A stretch of 64,000 bases of DNA from Acidobacteriota bacterium (GCA_021832085.1 JAKBLM010000015.1:1-64000); one strand, 5' to 3'; positions 49,384 through 59,378 are shown, numbered from the stretch's first letter. Notes: generated from the sequence alone by a model not told the origin. Numbers and translations: made by a program.

Positions 49384-50619
49384 TCAGCGGAAAAGCGAAA
49401 GTGGCACCGCGTCGGCCATCGCTTTGTAACCGGCAGCGCCCGGATGCAGGTGATCGCCGCTGTCGTAGGCCGGCCGCAGCCGCAGGGGATTGGCGGGATC
49501 GCGGAGCGCCGCGTCGAAATCGATCACGCCGTCGAACGCCCCGCTGCTGCGAATCCAGCGATTGACCGCCTCGCGTTCGGCCTCGCCCTTGCGGCTGTAA
49601 TAGAAGCAGCCTTCATACGGCGTCAGCGTGCCGCCGAATACCTTCAGCCCGTGCGCGTGGGCCCGGGCGACGATCTGCTTCAGCCCGTCGATCACCTCCC
49701 GCGCGGTTACCTGCTGCTGCCCGTGAGCGCCAGGCAGATATGGGAAGCCGAGGTCGTTGATGCCTTCGAGCACGATCACGTATTTCACCCCGTCCCGCGC
49801 CAGCACGTCGCGATCGAAGCGCGCCAGCCCTGCCGGTCCGTCGACCGCGTGCAGGATCCGGTTCCCGGAAATGCCCGCGTTCACCACCGCAAGGTGAGCG
49901 GTGGCCGGATTCGCCTGCAGCCGCGCGGCCAGCTGGCTGGGCCAGCTGTTGTTCGTGTTCGGCTTCGCGTTGAAGCCTTCGGTGATCGAGTCACCAAAGG
50001 CGACGATGGCGCTCGTCTCCGGGCCGGCCTCCACATCCACGCCGGTGAGCCAATACCAGGTCGTGTCAGTCCATCGGTAAGGCATCTTCACGGCGCTCGT
50101 GAAATTGCCCGTATTCGAAATGTAGCTGGTCTGCAGCGCGAGTTGGTGCACCGTTGCCGGGCCCGCCCGGCCGGAAACGTAAAGGCTTACCGCCAGGTCG
50201 CTTAGGGGAGGCACGTCGAGGTCCACCGGATCGCTCAGCACCGGCGCGCCCGGCGGCACAGTCACCGAGGGCGAGCCGTCGAAGGTGAGCGCGCGGTCGG
50301 AGCCGGGCACGATGGCGTCGCCAGATGCGCGAATCGCCACGTGCGCCGCACCGATGTGCAGGGAGCGTTTCCCGAACGCATTCGAAAACTCCACGCGCAC
50401 GCGCTTCCCGCCGATGCTCGTGTGGACGATCATTCGTATTGTCTGATCGCGAAATACGTCGTTCGCCGATCCGGCCATCGGCGCGGCCATCCAGGTGACC
50501 ACCCAGTGCTTGCCGCCGCGCACGGAACCCTGCGCCGCTCCCCGAGCGCCCAACGACACGATCGCGAGTGCCGCAGCCAGCGCCAGTCCCGCTCGCATTC
50601 GCCGAAATCCCGTTCGCAT
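49384..50619 (-). CDS. Secreted SGNH/GDSL hydrolase
   Basis: 411 residues. ATG 50619 has GGAGGAA upstream and opens a signal peptide (MRTGFRRMRAGLALAAALAIVSLG). A leading beta-rich region of about 170 residues (HWVVTWMAAP..SIGGKRVRVEFSNAFG) is typical of the family of GDSL proteins that act on acetylated or esterified glycans. The catalytic block I is VAFGDSITEGF (Ser), the oxyanion Gly is in NAGISGNRIL, the Asn is in LEGINDLG, and block V is SGDHLHPGAAGY (Asp..His). It is a periplasmic or extracellular esterase; substrate unknown. It is divergent from the purine permease. Confidence 0.86.
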   Translation of the reverse strand: MRTGFRRMRAGLALAAALAIVSLGARGAAQGSVRGGKHWVVTWMAAPMAGSANDVFRDQTIRMIVHTSIGGKRVRVEFSNAFGKRSLHIGAAHVAIRASGDAIVPGSDRALTFDGSPSVTVPPGAPVLSDPVDLDVPPLSDLAVSLYVSGRAGPATVHQLALQTSYISNTGNFTSAVKMPYRWTDTTWYWLTGVDVEAGPETSAIVAFGDSITEGFNAKPNTNNSWPSQLAARLQANPATAHLAVVNAGISGNRILHAVDGPAGLARFDRDVLARDGVKYVIVLEGINDLGFPYLPGAHGQQQVTAREVIDGLKQIVARAHAHGLKVFGGTLTPYEGCFYYSRKGEAEREAVNRWIRSSGAFDGVIDFDAALRDPANPLRLRPAYDSGDHLHPGAAGYKAMADAVPLSLFR

Positions 50620-50684
50620 CGTCTTCCTCCGTTCCGCCCGCCACACTCTTTTGGCCATTCGCTGGACAGGAGAGCGTCGCCGTG

Positions 50685-52103
50685 ATGATACTCTTCGGTT
50701 CTCCGAATTTCCGCGCTAATGTCATGACCGGACCGAAGCGCCAGAGTGCTCGCAGAGATCAGGTTCCCGATCCCTCCGCCGGGAACGGGCTGGCAGCCGC
50801 CGTCGCCCGCTATTTCCGCTTCGCCGAACACGGCGCCACATTCCGCCGGGAAATCGCCGGCGGCATCACCACGTTTCTGACGATGGCCTACGTCGTCGTG
50901 GTGAATCCGGCGATCCTGCATGCGGCGGGCATACCGGTGGGCGCCTCGATGGTGGCGACGATTGTCACCGCCGTTTTCGGCACGGTGATCATGGGCCTGT
51001 ATGCCAATCGCCCATTCGCCATCGCGCCCTACATGGGCGAGAACGCCTTCATCGCCTACACCGTCGTCAAGGTGCTTGGCTACAGCTGGCAACAGGCGCT
51101 GGCCGCGGTTTTCCTTGGAGGCGTGCTGTTCCTGCTGCTCACGGTTTTCCGCCTGCGCGCCTGGCTGGTGCGCGCGGTGCCCGAAGCCCTGCGCTACAGC
51201 TTTGCCGCCGGCATCGGGCTTTTCCTTGCCTTCATCGGCCTGAACGAGTGCGGCATCGTCACCCTCGGCGGCCCCGGCGCCCCGGTTCAGGCCGGCGTGC
51301 TCACCTCGGGACACGCGCTGCTGGCCATCGGCGGCGTGCTGGTGCTCGCGCTGCTCATGATCCGGAAATTCCCGGGCGCGATCCTGGTCGGCATGCTGCT
51401 GACAACCGCGGTCGGCATGGCCACCGGCCTCGTCCCGCTGCCCCACGGCTGGGTGAGCCGGCCGCCGAGCCTCGCGCCGCTCTTCTTGCACCTGGATTTC
51501 CACCACGCCTTTTCCTGGGGATTCTTTCCGGTTGTGCTGACGATTTTCGTGATGGCCTTTGTCGATACGATGGGCACGCTGATCGGCGTCTCGGCGCGTG
51601 CCGGCCTGCTCGACGAGCACGGCGAACTGCCGCAAATCGAGCGCCCGATGCTGGCCGACGCGCTTTCGACGGTTGTTGCGCCGCTGCTGGGGACGACGAC
51701 GGCCGGCGCGTTCATCGAATCGGCTACCGGCGTCGAAGCCGGCGGCCGCACCGGCTTCACCGCGCTTGTGACCGCCTTTTGCTTCGCGCTGACGCTTTTT
51801 TTCGCCCCGCTCGTCTCGGCAATTCCGCCGCAGGCCTACGGGCCGGCGCTCGTCATCGTGGGCCTGCTGATGCTCGCGCCGATCACGCGCCTGCGCCTGG
51901 ACGACCTCACCGAAGCGATCCCCGCCTTCGCCGTGGTCACGCTGATGAGCTTCACCTACAACATCGGCATCGGCATCACGGCCGGCCTCGTGCTCTATCC
52001 TTTCTGCAAGGTCGTCGCGGGCCGGAGAAGGGAAGTGGCGGGCGGATTGTGGGTCCTCGGCCTGCTCTCGCTTCTCTTTTTCATCTTTTACCCTTATCGC
52101 TAG
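50685..52103 (+). CDS. AzgA-type guanine/hypoxanthine permease (NCS2/xanthine-uracil superfamily)
   Basis: 472 residues from ATG 50685 (AGGAGAG about 10 bases upstream; GTG 50682 and ATG 50724 are alternatives). About 12 to 14 membrane segments. Signatures are EIAGGITTFLTMAYVVVVNPAIL, APYMGENAFIAYTVV, the FVDTMGTLIGVSARAGLLDE motif with the conserved Asp and Thr, and GTTTAGAFIESATGVEAGGRTG. AzgA-type proteins import hypoxanthine, guanine or adenine with protons. A molybdo-hydroxylase maturation pair (xdhC) 42 kb away could relate to purine breakdown, but this is remote. Confidence 0.9.
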   Translation: MILFGSPNFRANVMTGPKRQSARRDQVPDPSAGNGLAAAVARYFRFAEHGATFRREIAGGITTFLTMAYVVVVNPAILHAAGIPVGASMVATIVTAVFGTVIMGLYANRPFAIAPYMGENAFIAYTVVKVLGYSWQQALAAVFLGGVLFLLLTVFRLRAWLVRAVPEALRYSFAAGIGLFLAFIGLNECGIVTLGGPGAPVQAGVLTSGHALLAIGGVLVLALLMIRKFPGAILVGMLLTTAVGMATGLVPLPHGWVSRPPSLAPLFLHLDFHHAFSWGFFPVVLTIFVMAFVDTMGTLIGVSARAGLLDEHGELPQIERPMLADALSTVVAPLLGTTTAGAFIESATGVEAGGRTGFTALVTAFCFALTLFFAPLVSAIPPQAYGPALVIVGLLMLAPITRLRLDDLTEAIPAFAVVTLMSFTYNIGIGITAGLVLYPFCKVVAGRRREVAGGLWVLGLLSLLFFIFYPYR

Positions 52104-52219
52104 CGCCGGTCTTCAGCGCGAGACCCAAGTAGCAGCGAGACCGTTCCCCCGCGACAGGTTGGAAGGGTCGGATTCCAAACGCGCCCCGGCGGTGAAACCG
52201 TCGCTAGCCAGGCAGGCCC

Positions 52220-53356
52220 TTAGGGGGCCGGCAGCAGCTTCAACACCTGCATGCCGGGCTCGGTCACGCCGACCCACTTCCCGTCGGGCGAAACGTGGAA
52301 ATTGTGATAGATCAGGCCGTGGAAAACGTCTTCATAGTGCCCGCTCGGCAGACTGATCCAGATCAACTGATCGGTATGGTCGTTGGCGCCGCGCTTGAGC
52401 AGCAGATGCGTCCCGTCGGCAGACCATTCGTAGCGCCCGAACGGCACCTTGATTCGGGTGACTTTGCCGGGATCGGCCACCGAGCGGATGGAGATCGTAT
52501 TGCCGTCGCTGAAGTAGGCAACCTCCTGGCCGGAGGGGGAAACGGTGAGATGGCCGCTATAGCCCTTGAGCTCGGCGAGTGTCCGCTCGCTCTGGTTGAC
52601 CAGATCGATCCAAACCAGCTTGGTCGGACCCTTGAGATCCTTATCGCGCTCGATCGCCGCGCCGGCGTTGTGCGCGGGGCTCCAGGCAACCGCTGCGTAG
52701 TAGTGGTGAGGCAGCAGTGTGCCCCCAACTCCGGAAACCGGCCTGATGTAAGCGAGCGTGTAGAGCAGGCTGTTCTTGGGCTGCACCATGTAGACAACCG
52801 TCTGGCCATCAGCGAGCCAGGCGGCGTTCACCGCGCCGAAGATGGCACTGTTCTTTGGCTTGGTGCCATAGATATTGATTTCCTTGCCCTTGCCGTCCAT
52901 CAGGTCGGTCAGTTCGCCCGATTCGACCTTCCCGGTGGTTTCGCTCGTGGGAACCAGCGTCCGCGTGACCATCTGCACGGTCATGTGCTGGTCATCAGGC
53001 CCGATGCGGATCGCCTGAATGTGGTAGCTCACTCGCAGCGGGCCTTTCACCAGCTTCTTGCCATTGACGAGCCGGTGTTCTTTGCCGTTGAGCAGCACCT
53101 GCCAGATATCGTCGTGTTCGACCTGCATGCGCTTGTATCTCGTCACGCGTTCCTCGGAAACGTTCCGCGTGGCGTAGACGATGCGGTTGCCGCTCGGCGA
53201 AAAAGCAAACGCGATGCAATCCTTGTTGATGGTCAGCTTGGCCTGTTGCGCGAGGGCCGGCAGCACTGCCGGCGCGACCAGCGCGGCCGCCGCCACCAGC
53301 GCAAGCAGCGGAATCCAGGGCAGGAGTGGACGGGAATGCCTCGGGGAGGGGGTCAT
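52220..53356 (-). CDS. Exported beta-propeller (WD40-like/TolB-like) protein, unknown function
   Basis: 378 residues. [36 protein letters not shown] is an N-terminal signal. The rest is a chain of beta blades with motifs such as [43 protein letters not shown] and [12 protein letters not shown], typical of PD40/WD40-like propellers. No catalytic motif is visible, so it is probably a periplasmic binding or structural protein. Its ATG overlaps the rarA stop by four bases (ATGA), an unusual coupling of a DNA-maintenance gene with an exported protein. Confidence 0.7.
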   Translation of the reverse strand: MTPSPRHSRPLLPWIPLLALVAAAALVAPAVLPALAQQAKLTINKDCIAFAFSPSGNRIVYATRNVSEERVTRYKRMQVEHDDIWQVLLNGKEHRLVNGKKLVKGPLRVSYHIQAIRIGPDDQHMTVQMVTRTLVPTSETTGKVESGELTDLMDGKGKEINIYGTKPKNSAIFGAVNAAWLADGQTVVYMVQPKNSLLYTLAYIRPVSGVGGTLLPHHYYAAVAWSPAHNAGAAIERDKDLKGPTKLVWIDLVNQSERTLAELKGYSGHLTVSPSGQEVAYFSDGNTISIRSVADPGKVTRIKVPFGRYEWSADGTHLLLKRGANDHTDQLIWISLPSGHYEDVFHGLIYHNFHVSPDGKWVGVTEPGMQVLKLLPAP

Positions 53357-54708
53357 GGCTTGGGTTGCTCCCGCCGCAGCGCTTTCCGCCGCAGCCACTC
53401 CTCGATCCGTTTGCGAATGATGGCTTCGTAACCTTCCGCAGTCGGTTCGTAATAACGCCGGCCGCGCAGCGATTCAGGCAAGCAAGGCATGTCGGTGGTT
53501 TTCTCCTCGAAATCATGAGCGTATTGATAACCGCGGCCGTAACCGGCTTCCTTCATCAGCGGCGTCACGGGGTTGCGCAGATGGAGCGGAACGGGCTCGG
53601 CCTCGGTTTCGGCCAGATCCTTTTGCACCGCGCCGTAAGCGGTGTAGAGAGCATTTGATTTCGGCGCCAGCGCCAGGTAGACGGCTGCCTCGGCCAGCGC
53701 CAGGTCGCCCTCGGGCCGGCCGATGAAATCGGCCGCCTGCATCGCCGCGACGGCGATGCGCAGCGCGCCGGGGTCAGCCAAGCCCACGTCCTCGCTCGCC
53801 ATGCGCACCAGCCGCCGCGCCAGGTAGAGCGGGTCTTCGCCCGATTCGAGCATCCGGGCAAGCCAGTAGAGCGCGGCGTCGGGATCGGAATTGCGCACAG
53901 ATTTGTGCAGCGCGGAGATCAGGTTGAAATGCTCCTCGCCGGCCTTGTCGTAATGCAACACCTTGCGCTGCAGCACGTCCTCGAGCAGTTCGAGCGTGAT
54001 CACGCGCCGGCCCGCCGTGTCCGGTGTCGCGCCCAGCACCGCCGCTTCGAGCGTGTTGTAGGCGGCACGGGCGTCGCCGTTGGCGTAGACGGCGATTCGC
54101 CGCAACAGATCTTCGTCGATGACGATCTCCCCGTATTCACTCCGGTCGCCCAGCCCGCGCTCGGCATCGCCGAGCGCGCGCCGCAGCAGCGCAACGAGCA
54201 GCTCCGGCTCCAGCGCCTGCAGCATGTAGACCTTGGTCCGCGAGAGCAGCGGCCCGATCACCTCGAACGACGGATTCTCGGTCGTCGCCCCAATCAATAC
54301 GATGCTGCCGCGTTCGACCCAGGGCAGAAAGGCGTCCTGCTGCGCCTTGTTGAAGCGGTGCACCTCATCGACAAAGACGATCGTTCGCCGGCCCAATTCC
54401 CGCGAACGCTCGGCTCGCTCCATCACCTTGCGGATTTCCGCGATGCCGGAAAGCACCGCGCTGAAGGGAATGAATTCCGACCGCGTCATGTGCGCAATGA
54501 TCCGCGCCAGCGTCGTCTTGCCGCAGCCGGGAGGGCCCCACAGGATCATCGAGCCGATCTCGTCGCGCTCGATCTGCGTCCGCAGCGGCTTGCCGGGGGC
54601 GAGCAGATGCTCCTGCCCAACGAATTCTTCGAGTGTGCGCGGCCGCATGCGGTCGGCGAGCGGCGTCGATTCCTTCCGCTCCCGCGTGGCTGTGGGAAAG
54701 AGGCTCAT
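53353..54708 (-). CDS. rarA: Replication-associated recombination ATPase RarA (MgsA)
   Basis: 451 residues. AAA+ signatures: [20 protein letters not shown], Walker [16 protein letters not shown], Walker [21 protein letters not shown], sensor 1 [14 protein letters not shown]. The C-terminal tetramerisation domain has [18 protein letters not shown] and [17 protein letters not shown], then the [22 protein letters not shown] block. It acts at stalled forks. ATG 54708; the next upstream gene ends 29 bases away. Coupled at its 3' end to the propeller gene. Confidence 0.94.
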   Translation of the reverse strand: MSLFPTATRERKESTPLADRMRPRTLEEFVGQEHLLAPGKPLRTQIERDEIGSMILWGPPGCGKTTLARIIAHMTRSEFIPFSAVLSGIAEIRKVMERAERSRELGRRTIVFVDEVHRFNKAQQDAFLPWVERGSIVLIGATTENPSFEVIGPLLSRTKVYMLQALEPELLVALLRRALGDAERGLGDRSEYGEIVIDEDLLRRIAVYANGDARAAYNTLEAAVLGATPDTAGRRVITLELLEDVLQRKVLHYDKAGEEHFNLISALHKSVRNSDPDAALYWLARMLESGEDPLYLARRLVRMASEDVGLADPGALRIAVAAMQAADFIGRPEGDLALAEAAVYLALAPKSNALYTAYGAVQKDLAETEAEPVPLHLRNPVTPLMKEAGYGRGYQYAHDFEEKTTDMPCLPESLRGRRYYEPTAEGYEAIIRKRIEEWLRRKALRREQPKP

Positions 54709-54736
54709 CGTCGGTCATGCCGTTCCGCAGAGTTTA

Positions 54737-55678
54737 TTATCGCGCCTCCGGTGCCGGCGCGCTGCCGGAAAGCGGCTGCCCGGCGCGGCCCTCTTCCGAC
54801 CGCTGCCGCGCGGCTTCGTAGAGCACCACCGATGCCGCCACCGCCGCGTTCAGCGATTCCACAGGTCCGGCGAGCCGAATCCGCAGAAGATCGTCGGCCG
54901 AGCGCAAGACATCCTCGGGCAGGCCGCGCGCTTCGCCCCCGATGAGCACCGCAACGGGCCCGGCCAATTCCGCCCGGTGCAACGAAGTTGCCCGCCGCCC
55001 CGCCGCGCCCTCGGTGACCGCGGTCGCTACCAACCTCACGCCGGCCATGCGCAACTGCGCCAGCAGCACCGGCGGCTGCGTCCGCACCAGGATCGGCAGC
55101 CGGAACACTGATCCAGCCGAAGCCCGCATGGCTTTCGGGCCGTATGGGCTGGCGCTGGCCGCCGCGGCCACCAGGCCGGTCGCGCCAAACGCCTCGGCCG
55201 AGCGCACGATCGTGCCCACGTTGCCGGGATCCTGCACGCCCACCAAAACCACCACCAGCGGCACCCCACCGACCAGGTCTTCAAAATGGTATTCGGGCAG
55301 CCGCACCAGCGCAGCGATTCCTTGTGGCGTTTCCGTGCCCGCGGTCGCGGCGAACAACCGGTCACTCGTGCGCAGCACGCGCGGCCCGGTCGCTTTTTCG
55401 GGGGCTCCCGCACCCGCGCCGGCCAGGCCGAGCCGCTCGAGGTGCTTTTCGCCCGACGGGCACACCAGGATGGCTTGGATTTCAATGCCGGAACGCTGAG
55501 CCTCTTCGACCAGGTGGGGGCCCTCGATGCCGGCCAGGTTCGGTTCGTCCAAATCGCCCGCCAGCGCCGCGCGAAACTTCTTCAGCCAGCGGTTTTCCCG
55601 GCTGGTAATGCGCGCCGCGGCGGAATCAGAGGCGTGCGACGATGCGGAAGGGGCGGAGTGGGCACGGTCACCCATCAT
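54737..55678 (-). CDS. SpoU/TrmH-family rRNA or tRNA 2'-O-methyltransferase
   Basis: 313 residues. The C-terminal SPOUT domain has the three trefoil-knot motifs: VGVQDPGNVGTIVRSAEAFGATG, VLIGGEARGLPEDVL and RLAGPVESLNAAVAASVVLYEAAR. The N-terminal 110 residues form the RNA-binding substrate domain typical of TrmH-group 23S methylases (RENRWLKKFRAALAG). Asn and Arg of motif 1 and the Ser/Asn of motif 3 are intact. It would methylate ribose 2'-OH in the cytoplasm. Two ATG codons in tandem (55678, 55675) start it, with no clear ribosome site. Confidence 0.88.
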   Translation of the reverse strand: MMGDRAHSAPSASSHASDSAAARITSRENRWLKKFRAALAGDLDEPNLAGIEGPHLVEEAQRSGIEIQAILVCPSGEKHLERLGLAGAGAGAPEKATGPRVLRTSDRLFAATAGTETPQGIAALVRLPEYHFEDLVGGVPLVVVLVGVQDPGNVGTIVRSAEAFGATGLVAAAASASPYGPKAMRASAGSVFRLPILVRTQPPVLLAQLRMAGVRLVATAVTEGAAGRRATSLHRAELAGPVAVLIGGEARGLPEDVLRSADDLLRIRLAGPVESLNAAVAASVVLYEAARQRSEEGRAGQPLSGSAPAPEAR

Positions 55679-55747
55679 AAGGGAAGCCTAGCAAAGCCCC
55701 TCAGAGCCGTAAAGATGCGTCCTCCGCGCTCACTGCCTCGCCGAGGG

Positions 55748-56767
55748 CTATTTCCGGGCCAGCACCACGCTTTGAAAGGTCGGCTCCAACGGCTTCAGAT
55801 CGATCGAATGGAAGCCTGCGTTCCCGAGCATCCGCTGGAGTTCGGCGAACGTATACGCGTCGCCCGTCGGCGTGGTGCCCAGCATCACCATGCTGAACGC
55901 AGCCGGCGTTCGCGGCGAGATGCGGTCGTCGTTGGGCACGAATTCGAGGACGACGACCTGGCCGCCCGGCGCGAGCGCGCCGTGGACCTTGCGAGCGAGG
56001 GTTTCGATTGTCGGCGGATCGAAATGGTGCAGAAAATTGGTGAGCAGGACGACGTCGTAGCCTTCGCCAAACGGCACCTCGAACGCGCTGCCGGGGAGCG
56101 TGTGGTAGCGGCCGTCGATTCCGAATCTCGTGGCGTTCTGGCGAGCCACTTCGAGCACAGCAGTCCAGTCGACCGCGAAAATCTCGGCATTCGGGTTCTG
56201 CCGCGCGATTGCCAGGCCGTAGAGCCCATGGCCGGCGGCGATGTCGAGCACTTTCCACTTTTTCCCTTCGCCCGCGCCGAGCAGCCCGGCCAGCTTTTCG
56301 GCCGGCAGCGCCATCAGCGGAGCCATCGAACGGGCGAACTCGATCCAGAGAGGATTTTCGGGCGCCACCGAGCCGCCCGGCTGATACACCGCGCCGCCGC
56401 TACGCACGGCAGCGGTCAGCCCCGCGTAGGCGGTCATCGTTTCCGGCGAAGCGAGAAACCGGGCCATCGAGCCGAGATAGGCCGGCGAGTGCCGATCGAG
56501 AAACGCCGCCGCCGAGGGCGTAAGGCCGTAGTGGCCGTCGTCCTTGGTCACAAAGCCGTGGATGGTCAGATAGTCGCAGAGGATGCGCACGCCGCGCTCG
56601 GCCGCCTGGCAGTGGAGCGCCAGCGTTGCCGGCGTGTTTTTCCCCTCGGCGATGCCTGTGAACAGATCGATCTCGATCGCCGCCTTCATGGCCGCAGGCA
56701 GTTGGAAAGCGTTGAGTGCCTCGAAAATCGGTTCGGGAGTTACAGCGGTAGCAGGGAAGCTGGACAC
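55748..56767 (-). CDS. O-methyltransferase-like SAM-dependent methyltransferase (paralogue)
   Basis: 339 residues, with the same two-domain architecture and length as the methyltransferase at 37525-38547. A helical dimerisation domain (IFEALNAFQLPAAMKAAIEIDLF) is followed by a SAM domain with WKVLDIAAGHGLYGLAIARQ, FAVDWTAVLEVARQNATRFG, YDVVLLTNFLHHFDP and PGGQVVVLEFVPNDDRISP. Motif I (DIAAGHG) is a variant of the DIGCGSG in its paralogue. The GTG at 56767 has GAGGTG upstream. The substrate is unknown; a small hydroxylated metabolite or similar is likely. It is divergent from the Sua5 gene. Confidence 0.85.
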   Translation of the reverse strand: MSSFPATAVTPEPIFEALNAFQLPAAMKAAIEIDLFTGIAEGKNTPATLALHCQAAERGVRILCDYLTIHGFVTKDDGHYGLTPSAAAFLDRHSPAYLGSMARFLASPETMTAYAGLTAAVRSGGAVYQPGGSVAPENPLWIEFARSMAPLMALPAEKLAGLLGAGEGKKWKVLDIAAGHGLYGLAIARQNPNAEIFAVDWTAVLEVARQNATRFGIDGRYHTLPGSAFEVPFGEGYDVVLLTNFLHHFDPPTIETLARKVHGALAPGGQVVVLEFVPNDDRISPRTPAAFSMVMLGTTPTGDAYTFAELQRMLGNAGFHSIDLKPLEPTFQSVVLARK

Positions 56768-56990
56768 AATTCACCTCGGAATGGGAGCGAGTTTATCCGC
56801 GTGGCGGATTGGGCGGATTCTAAGCGATTGCGCCAGGACCAGCAAACCGGCGCCTGGGCTGCCTTCGCGAAGATCATTCTCCTGACTGCCCGTCCTCCTG
56901 GTCGGCCCTGGGGACCTCCCCTGCCATCCCGCTCCCGAACATTCGCAACGGCTTCCGTTACCGCCGTTCCCCCGCAGATCCTCCGATCGG

Positions 56991-57019
56991 TTGCACCCCG
57001 CGAAAGCCTGTGATAACGT
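56991..57019 (+). promoter_or_regulatory. Candidate promoter of the Sua5 gene
   Basis: TTGCAC (56991-56996), 17-base spacer, TAACGT (57014-57019), inside a 285-base divergent region that is otherwise featureless. Predicted start near 57026. Confidence 0.35.
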
Positions 57020-57052
57020 TCAGCCCCGAACCACAATGCGCGCGAGCACAAC

Positions 57053-57688
57053 TTGCCTGCTGAAATCCTAAAGATTTCCCGTGACCAACCCGATCCCGCT
57101 GTGCTCAAGCGCGCTGCGGATCTCATTCGCCGCGGCGAGGTGGTCGGCGTTCCCACCGACACCCTCTATGGCCTTGCCGCCGACCCATTCAACCTGGCCG
57201 CGGTCGAGCGCGTTTTCCGTATCAAGGGGCGAGCCGAAACCAAGGCCCTACCGATCCTGATTGCCTCGTTGGAACAGGTTCCCGTCCTCGCCCGGGAAGT
57301 CCCGGAAGTGTTTCAGCGCATGGTGAAGGCGTTTTGGCCCGGCGCGCTCACGGTGATCGTCGACGCCTCCGACCGTATCCCGTTCAAGGTGACCGGCAAC
57401 ACCGGCCGCATCGCCCTGCGTTGGCCGAAATGCCCGGCCGTCTGCGAGCTGATTCTCCAGGTCGATGGCCCGGTAACGGGCACCAGCGCAAACCTTTCCG
57501 GATTCCCGCCCTGTTCGAGCGCTGCACAGGTGGCCAAACAACTGGGAGACCGCCTGCCGCTCATCCTCGACGCCGGAGAGACCGGGCGCACCATGCCTTC
57601 GACCATCATCGACCTGCGCCACGGCGAGTGGCACATCGTCCGTGAAGGCGCCATCCCCGAAGCTGATATCCTCCGCGCCCTCGCTTAG
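57053..57688 (+). CDS. Threonylcarbamoyl-AMP synthase (Sua5/YrdC family)
   Basis: 211 residues, single YrdC domain. Signatures are GEVVGVPTDTLYGLAADPFN, IKGRAETKALPILIAS (the K-R-x-K substrate region), KAFWPGALTVIVDAS, GRIALRWPKCPAVCELI and VTGTSANLSGFPPCSS. It makes threonylcarbamoyl-AMP from threonine, bicarbonate and ATP for the t6A37 modification of ANN-decoding tRNAs. The start is TTG at 57053; no in-frame ATG or ribosome site is seen before the conserved domain. Its stop is only three bases from that of the convergent lipoprotein gene. Confidence 0.9.
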   Translation: MPAEILKISRDQPDPAVLKRAADLIRRGEVVGVPTDTLYGLAADPFNLAAVERVFRIKGRAETKALPILIASLEQVPVLAREVPEVFQRMVKAFWPGALTVIVDASDRIPFKVTGNTGRIALRWPKCPAVCELILQVDGPVTGTSANLSGFPPCSSAAQVAKQLGDRLPLILDAGETGRTMPSTIIDLRHGEWHIVREGAIPEADILRALA

Positions 57689-57691
57689 TTG

Positions 57692-59242
57692 TTACCGGTC
57701 CTTCAGCACAATCGACGTCAGAAAACTGAATCCGCCGGCGGGATTGATATGAACGTTCTCGACGCGGGCGCGATGGACGGCGACGTTGTCGAGATACCAG
57801 AGATTGAGGTAGGGCTCGTCGCGAGCGACGATTTGCTGGATTTGGGCGTAGAGCTGCTCCTGTTGCGCCGGATCGGGCTCGACGCGAGCCTCTTCGAGCA
57901 ACCGGTCTAGGGTCGGGTTCCGGTAGCGCCCGCGATTCGCCCCGGTCGGCGGAATCTCCTTCGAATCGAAAACGTAGTAGAAGATGTCCGGGTCGGTGTT
58001 CGCCCCGATCCACTTCAGCGTGTAGAGCTGAAAGCTGCCTTGGGTGATATCGGCGTAAAAGGTGCCGAATTCGAGCGAGCGGAGATTGAGCCTGACGCCC
58101 ACCTGCCGCCACTGCTGCTGCAGCACGGCCCCGATCAGTCGCGAGGTTTCGTCTGTTGAAGTCTTCAGCGTCAGTTGGAAACGAATGCCATTCCGGCCGC
58201 GCTTGAACCCGGCTTCGTCGAGCAGCCGGTCGGCCTTCGCGGGATCGTAGTTGTAGTGGGGCACGTTCCCGTCGTAGGCCCAGGCGCCGGGCGGTAGCAG
58301 GCTGTAAGCGATTCGCGCCTGCCCACGCAGCAGATACTTGATGATCTGGGCGCGGTCGGTGGCATAGGCAAGCGCCTGGCGCACCCTCCGGTGCCGCAGG
58401 ATCGGATCGGTGCAGTTGAAGGAGACGTATTGGACGATCGTGCCCGGCTGGTTGGTCACGCGAATGCCAGTCGTCTTCGCCAGCGCGTCCACCATGTCGG
58501 GCGTTAGCGAATTCAGGTTGATATCGGCGCTACCCTTGCGCAGCTCCAGCGCCCGCGTCGTGGCGTCGGGCACCACACGAAAAATCACTCGCTGGATGTT
58601 CGGCGGCTTCCCGAAATAGTCGGGATTCCGTTCGAGCACCACCTGCTCGCCCGGCTCCTCGCTCACGAAACGGAACGGGCCGGTGCCGATCGGGTGCACG
58701 GCCGGATTGAATCGCGCACCGGGCGTGCCCGGGCGCGGCACGATCCCGATCGCCGGCAGCATCACATCGTAAAGAAACAAAGCGTAAGGGCGCCGCAGGT
58801 GGAAAACGACGGTCAACGGATTCGGCGTATCGATCGAGCGCACGATGTCGTACGAGCCGCGCTTGGCCGTTTTCACCGCGCCCGACATGATCGATTCAAA
58901 CGTGTACTTCACGTCGGCCGCCGTCAGCGGCTGCCCGTTCTGAAATCGCACCCTCGGCCGGAGATGGAAGACGTAGGTGACCGGATTGGGCATCTGCCAG
59001 CTCTCGGCCAAGTCCGGCACCACTTTCAACTGATTGTTGCGCCTGACCAGGCTGTCGTAAATCAGGCCGTCCAGATATTCCGAATTGGCGTCGGTGCCGA
59101 TCCGCGGATCGAGATTGGTGGGGCTGTTTTCAAGCAGGACGACAACCGTGCCAGGCCGGCGCGTGGCCGCGGCACCTCTGCTGCAGCCCGCCAGGCAAAG
59201 GGCAACGCCGGCCGCAAGAACCAGCCCCGCAATCCCGCGCAC
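57692..59242 (-). CDS. Peptide-type substrate-binding lipoprotein (SBP family 5), orphan
   Basis: 516 residues. The GTG at 59242 (GGAG four bases upstream) gives VRGIAGLVLAAGVALCLAGC, a lipoprotein signal with lipobox LAGC. GTG 59293 is the alternative, but its upstream sequence is a repeat, not a ribosome site. The SBP_bac_5 body follows: VVLLENSPTNLDPRIGTDANS, YVFHLRPRVRFQNGQPLTAADV, NPAVHPIGTGPFRFVS and the C-terminal domain with YNYDPAKADRLLDEAGF. Such proteins bind peptides, nickel or murein peptides for ABC import. No permease or ATPase genes are adjacent. It follows anmK on the same strand, which makes a murein-peptide ligand worth testing. Confidence 0.86.
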   Translation of the reverse strand: MRGIAGLVLAAGVALCLAGCSRGAAATRRPGTVVVLLENSPTNLDPRIGTDANSEYLDGLIYDSLVRRNNQLKVVPDLAESWQMPNPVTYVFHLRPRVRFQNGQPLTAADVKYTFESIMSGAVKTAKRGSYDIVRSIDTPNPLTVVFHLRRPYALFLYDVMLPAIGIVPRPGTPGARFNPAVHPIGTGPFRFVSEEPGEQVVLERNPDYFGKPPNIQRVIFRVVPDATTRALELRKGSADINLNSLTPDMVDALAKTTGIRVTNQPGTIVQYVSFNCTDPILRHRRVRQALAYATDRAQIIKYLLRGQARIAYSLLPPGAWAYDGNVPHYNYDPAKADRLLDEAGFKRGRNGIRFQLTLKTSTDETSRLIGAVLQQQWRQVGVRLNLRSLEFGTFYADITQGSFQLYTLKWIGANTDPDIFYYVFDSKEIPPTGANRGRYRNPTLDRLLEEARVEPDPAQQEQLYAQIQQIVARDEPYLNLWYLDNVAVHRARVENVHINPAGGFSFLTSIVLKDR

Positions 59243-59289
59243 GAATCTCCGCTTCGCTTCCCGGTGGCGCTGCGCCGGCGGCTTCCTTA

Positions 59290-59330
59290 GCACGGGCTTC
59301 AGCCTGTAAGCCTCCGCTGGAGCTCCGGCA
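59290..59330 (-). repeat. REP-like element in the leader of the peptide-binding lipoprotein gene
   Basis: On the minus strand the core GGCTGAAGCC (59295-59304) is identical to that at 38761-38770, followed by CCGTG. Adjacent GGAGCTCCAGCGGAGG extends the structure. An open frame runs through it (coding AYRLKPVL), which makes the gene look longer than it is. Confidence 0.45.
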
Positions 59331-59378
59331 CTGGAGGAAAATCGAGCCAACGGCTCTTCGTTTGTAGCGTTTCCGACC

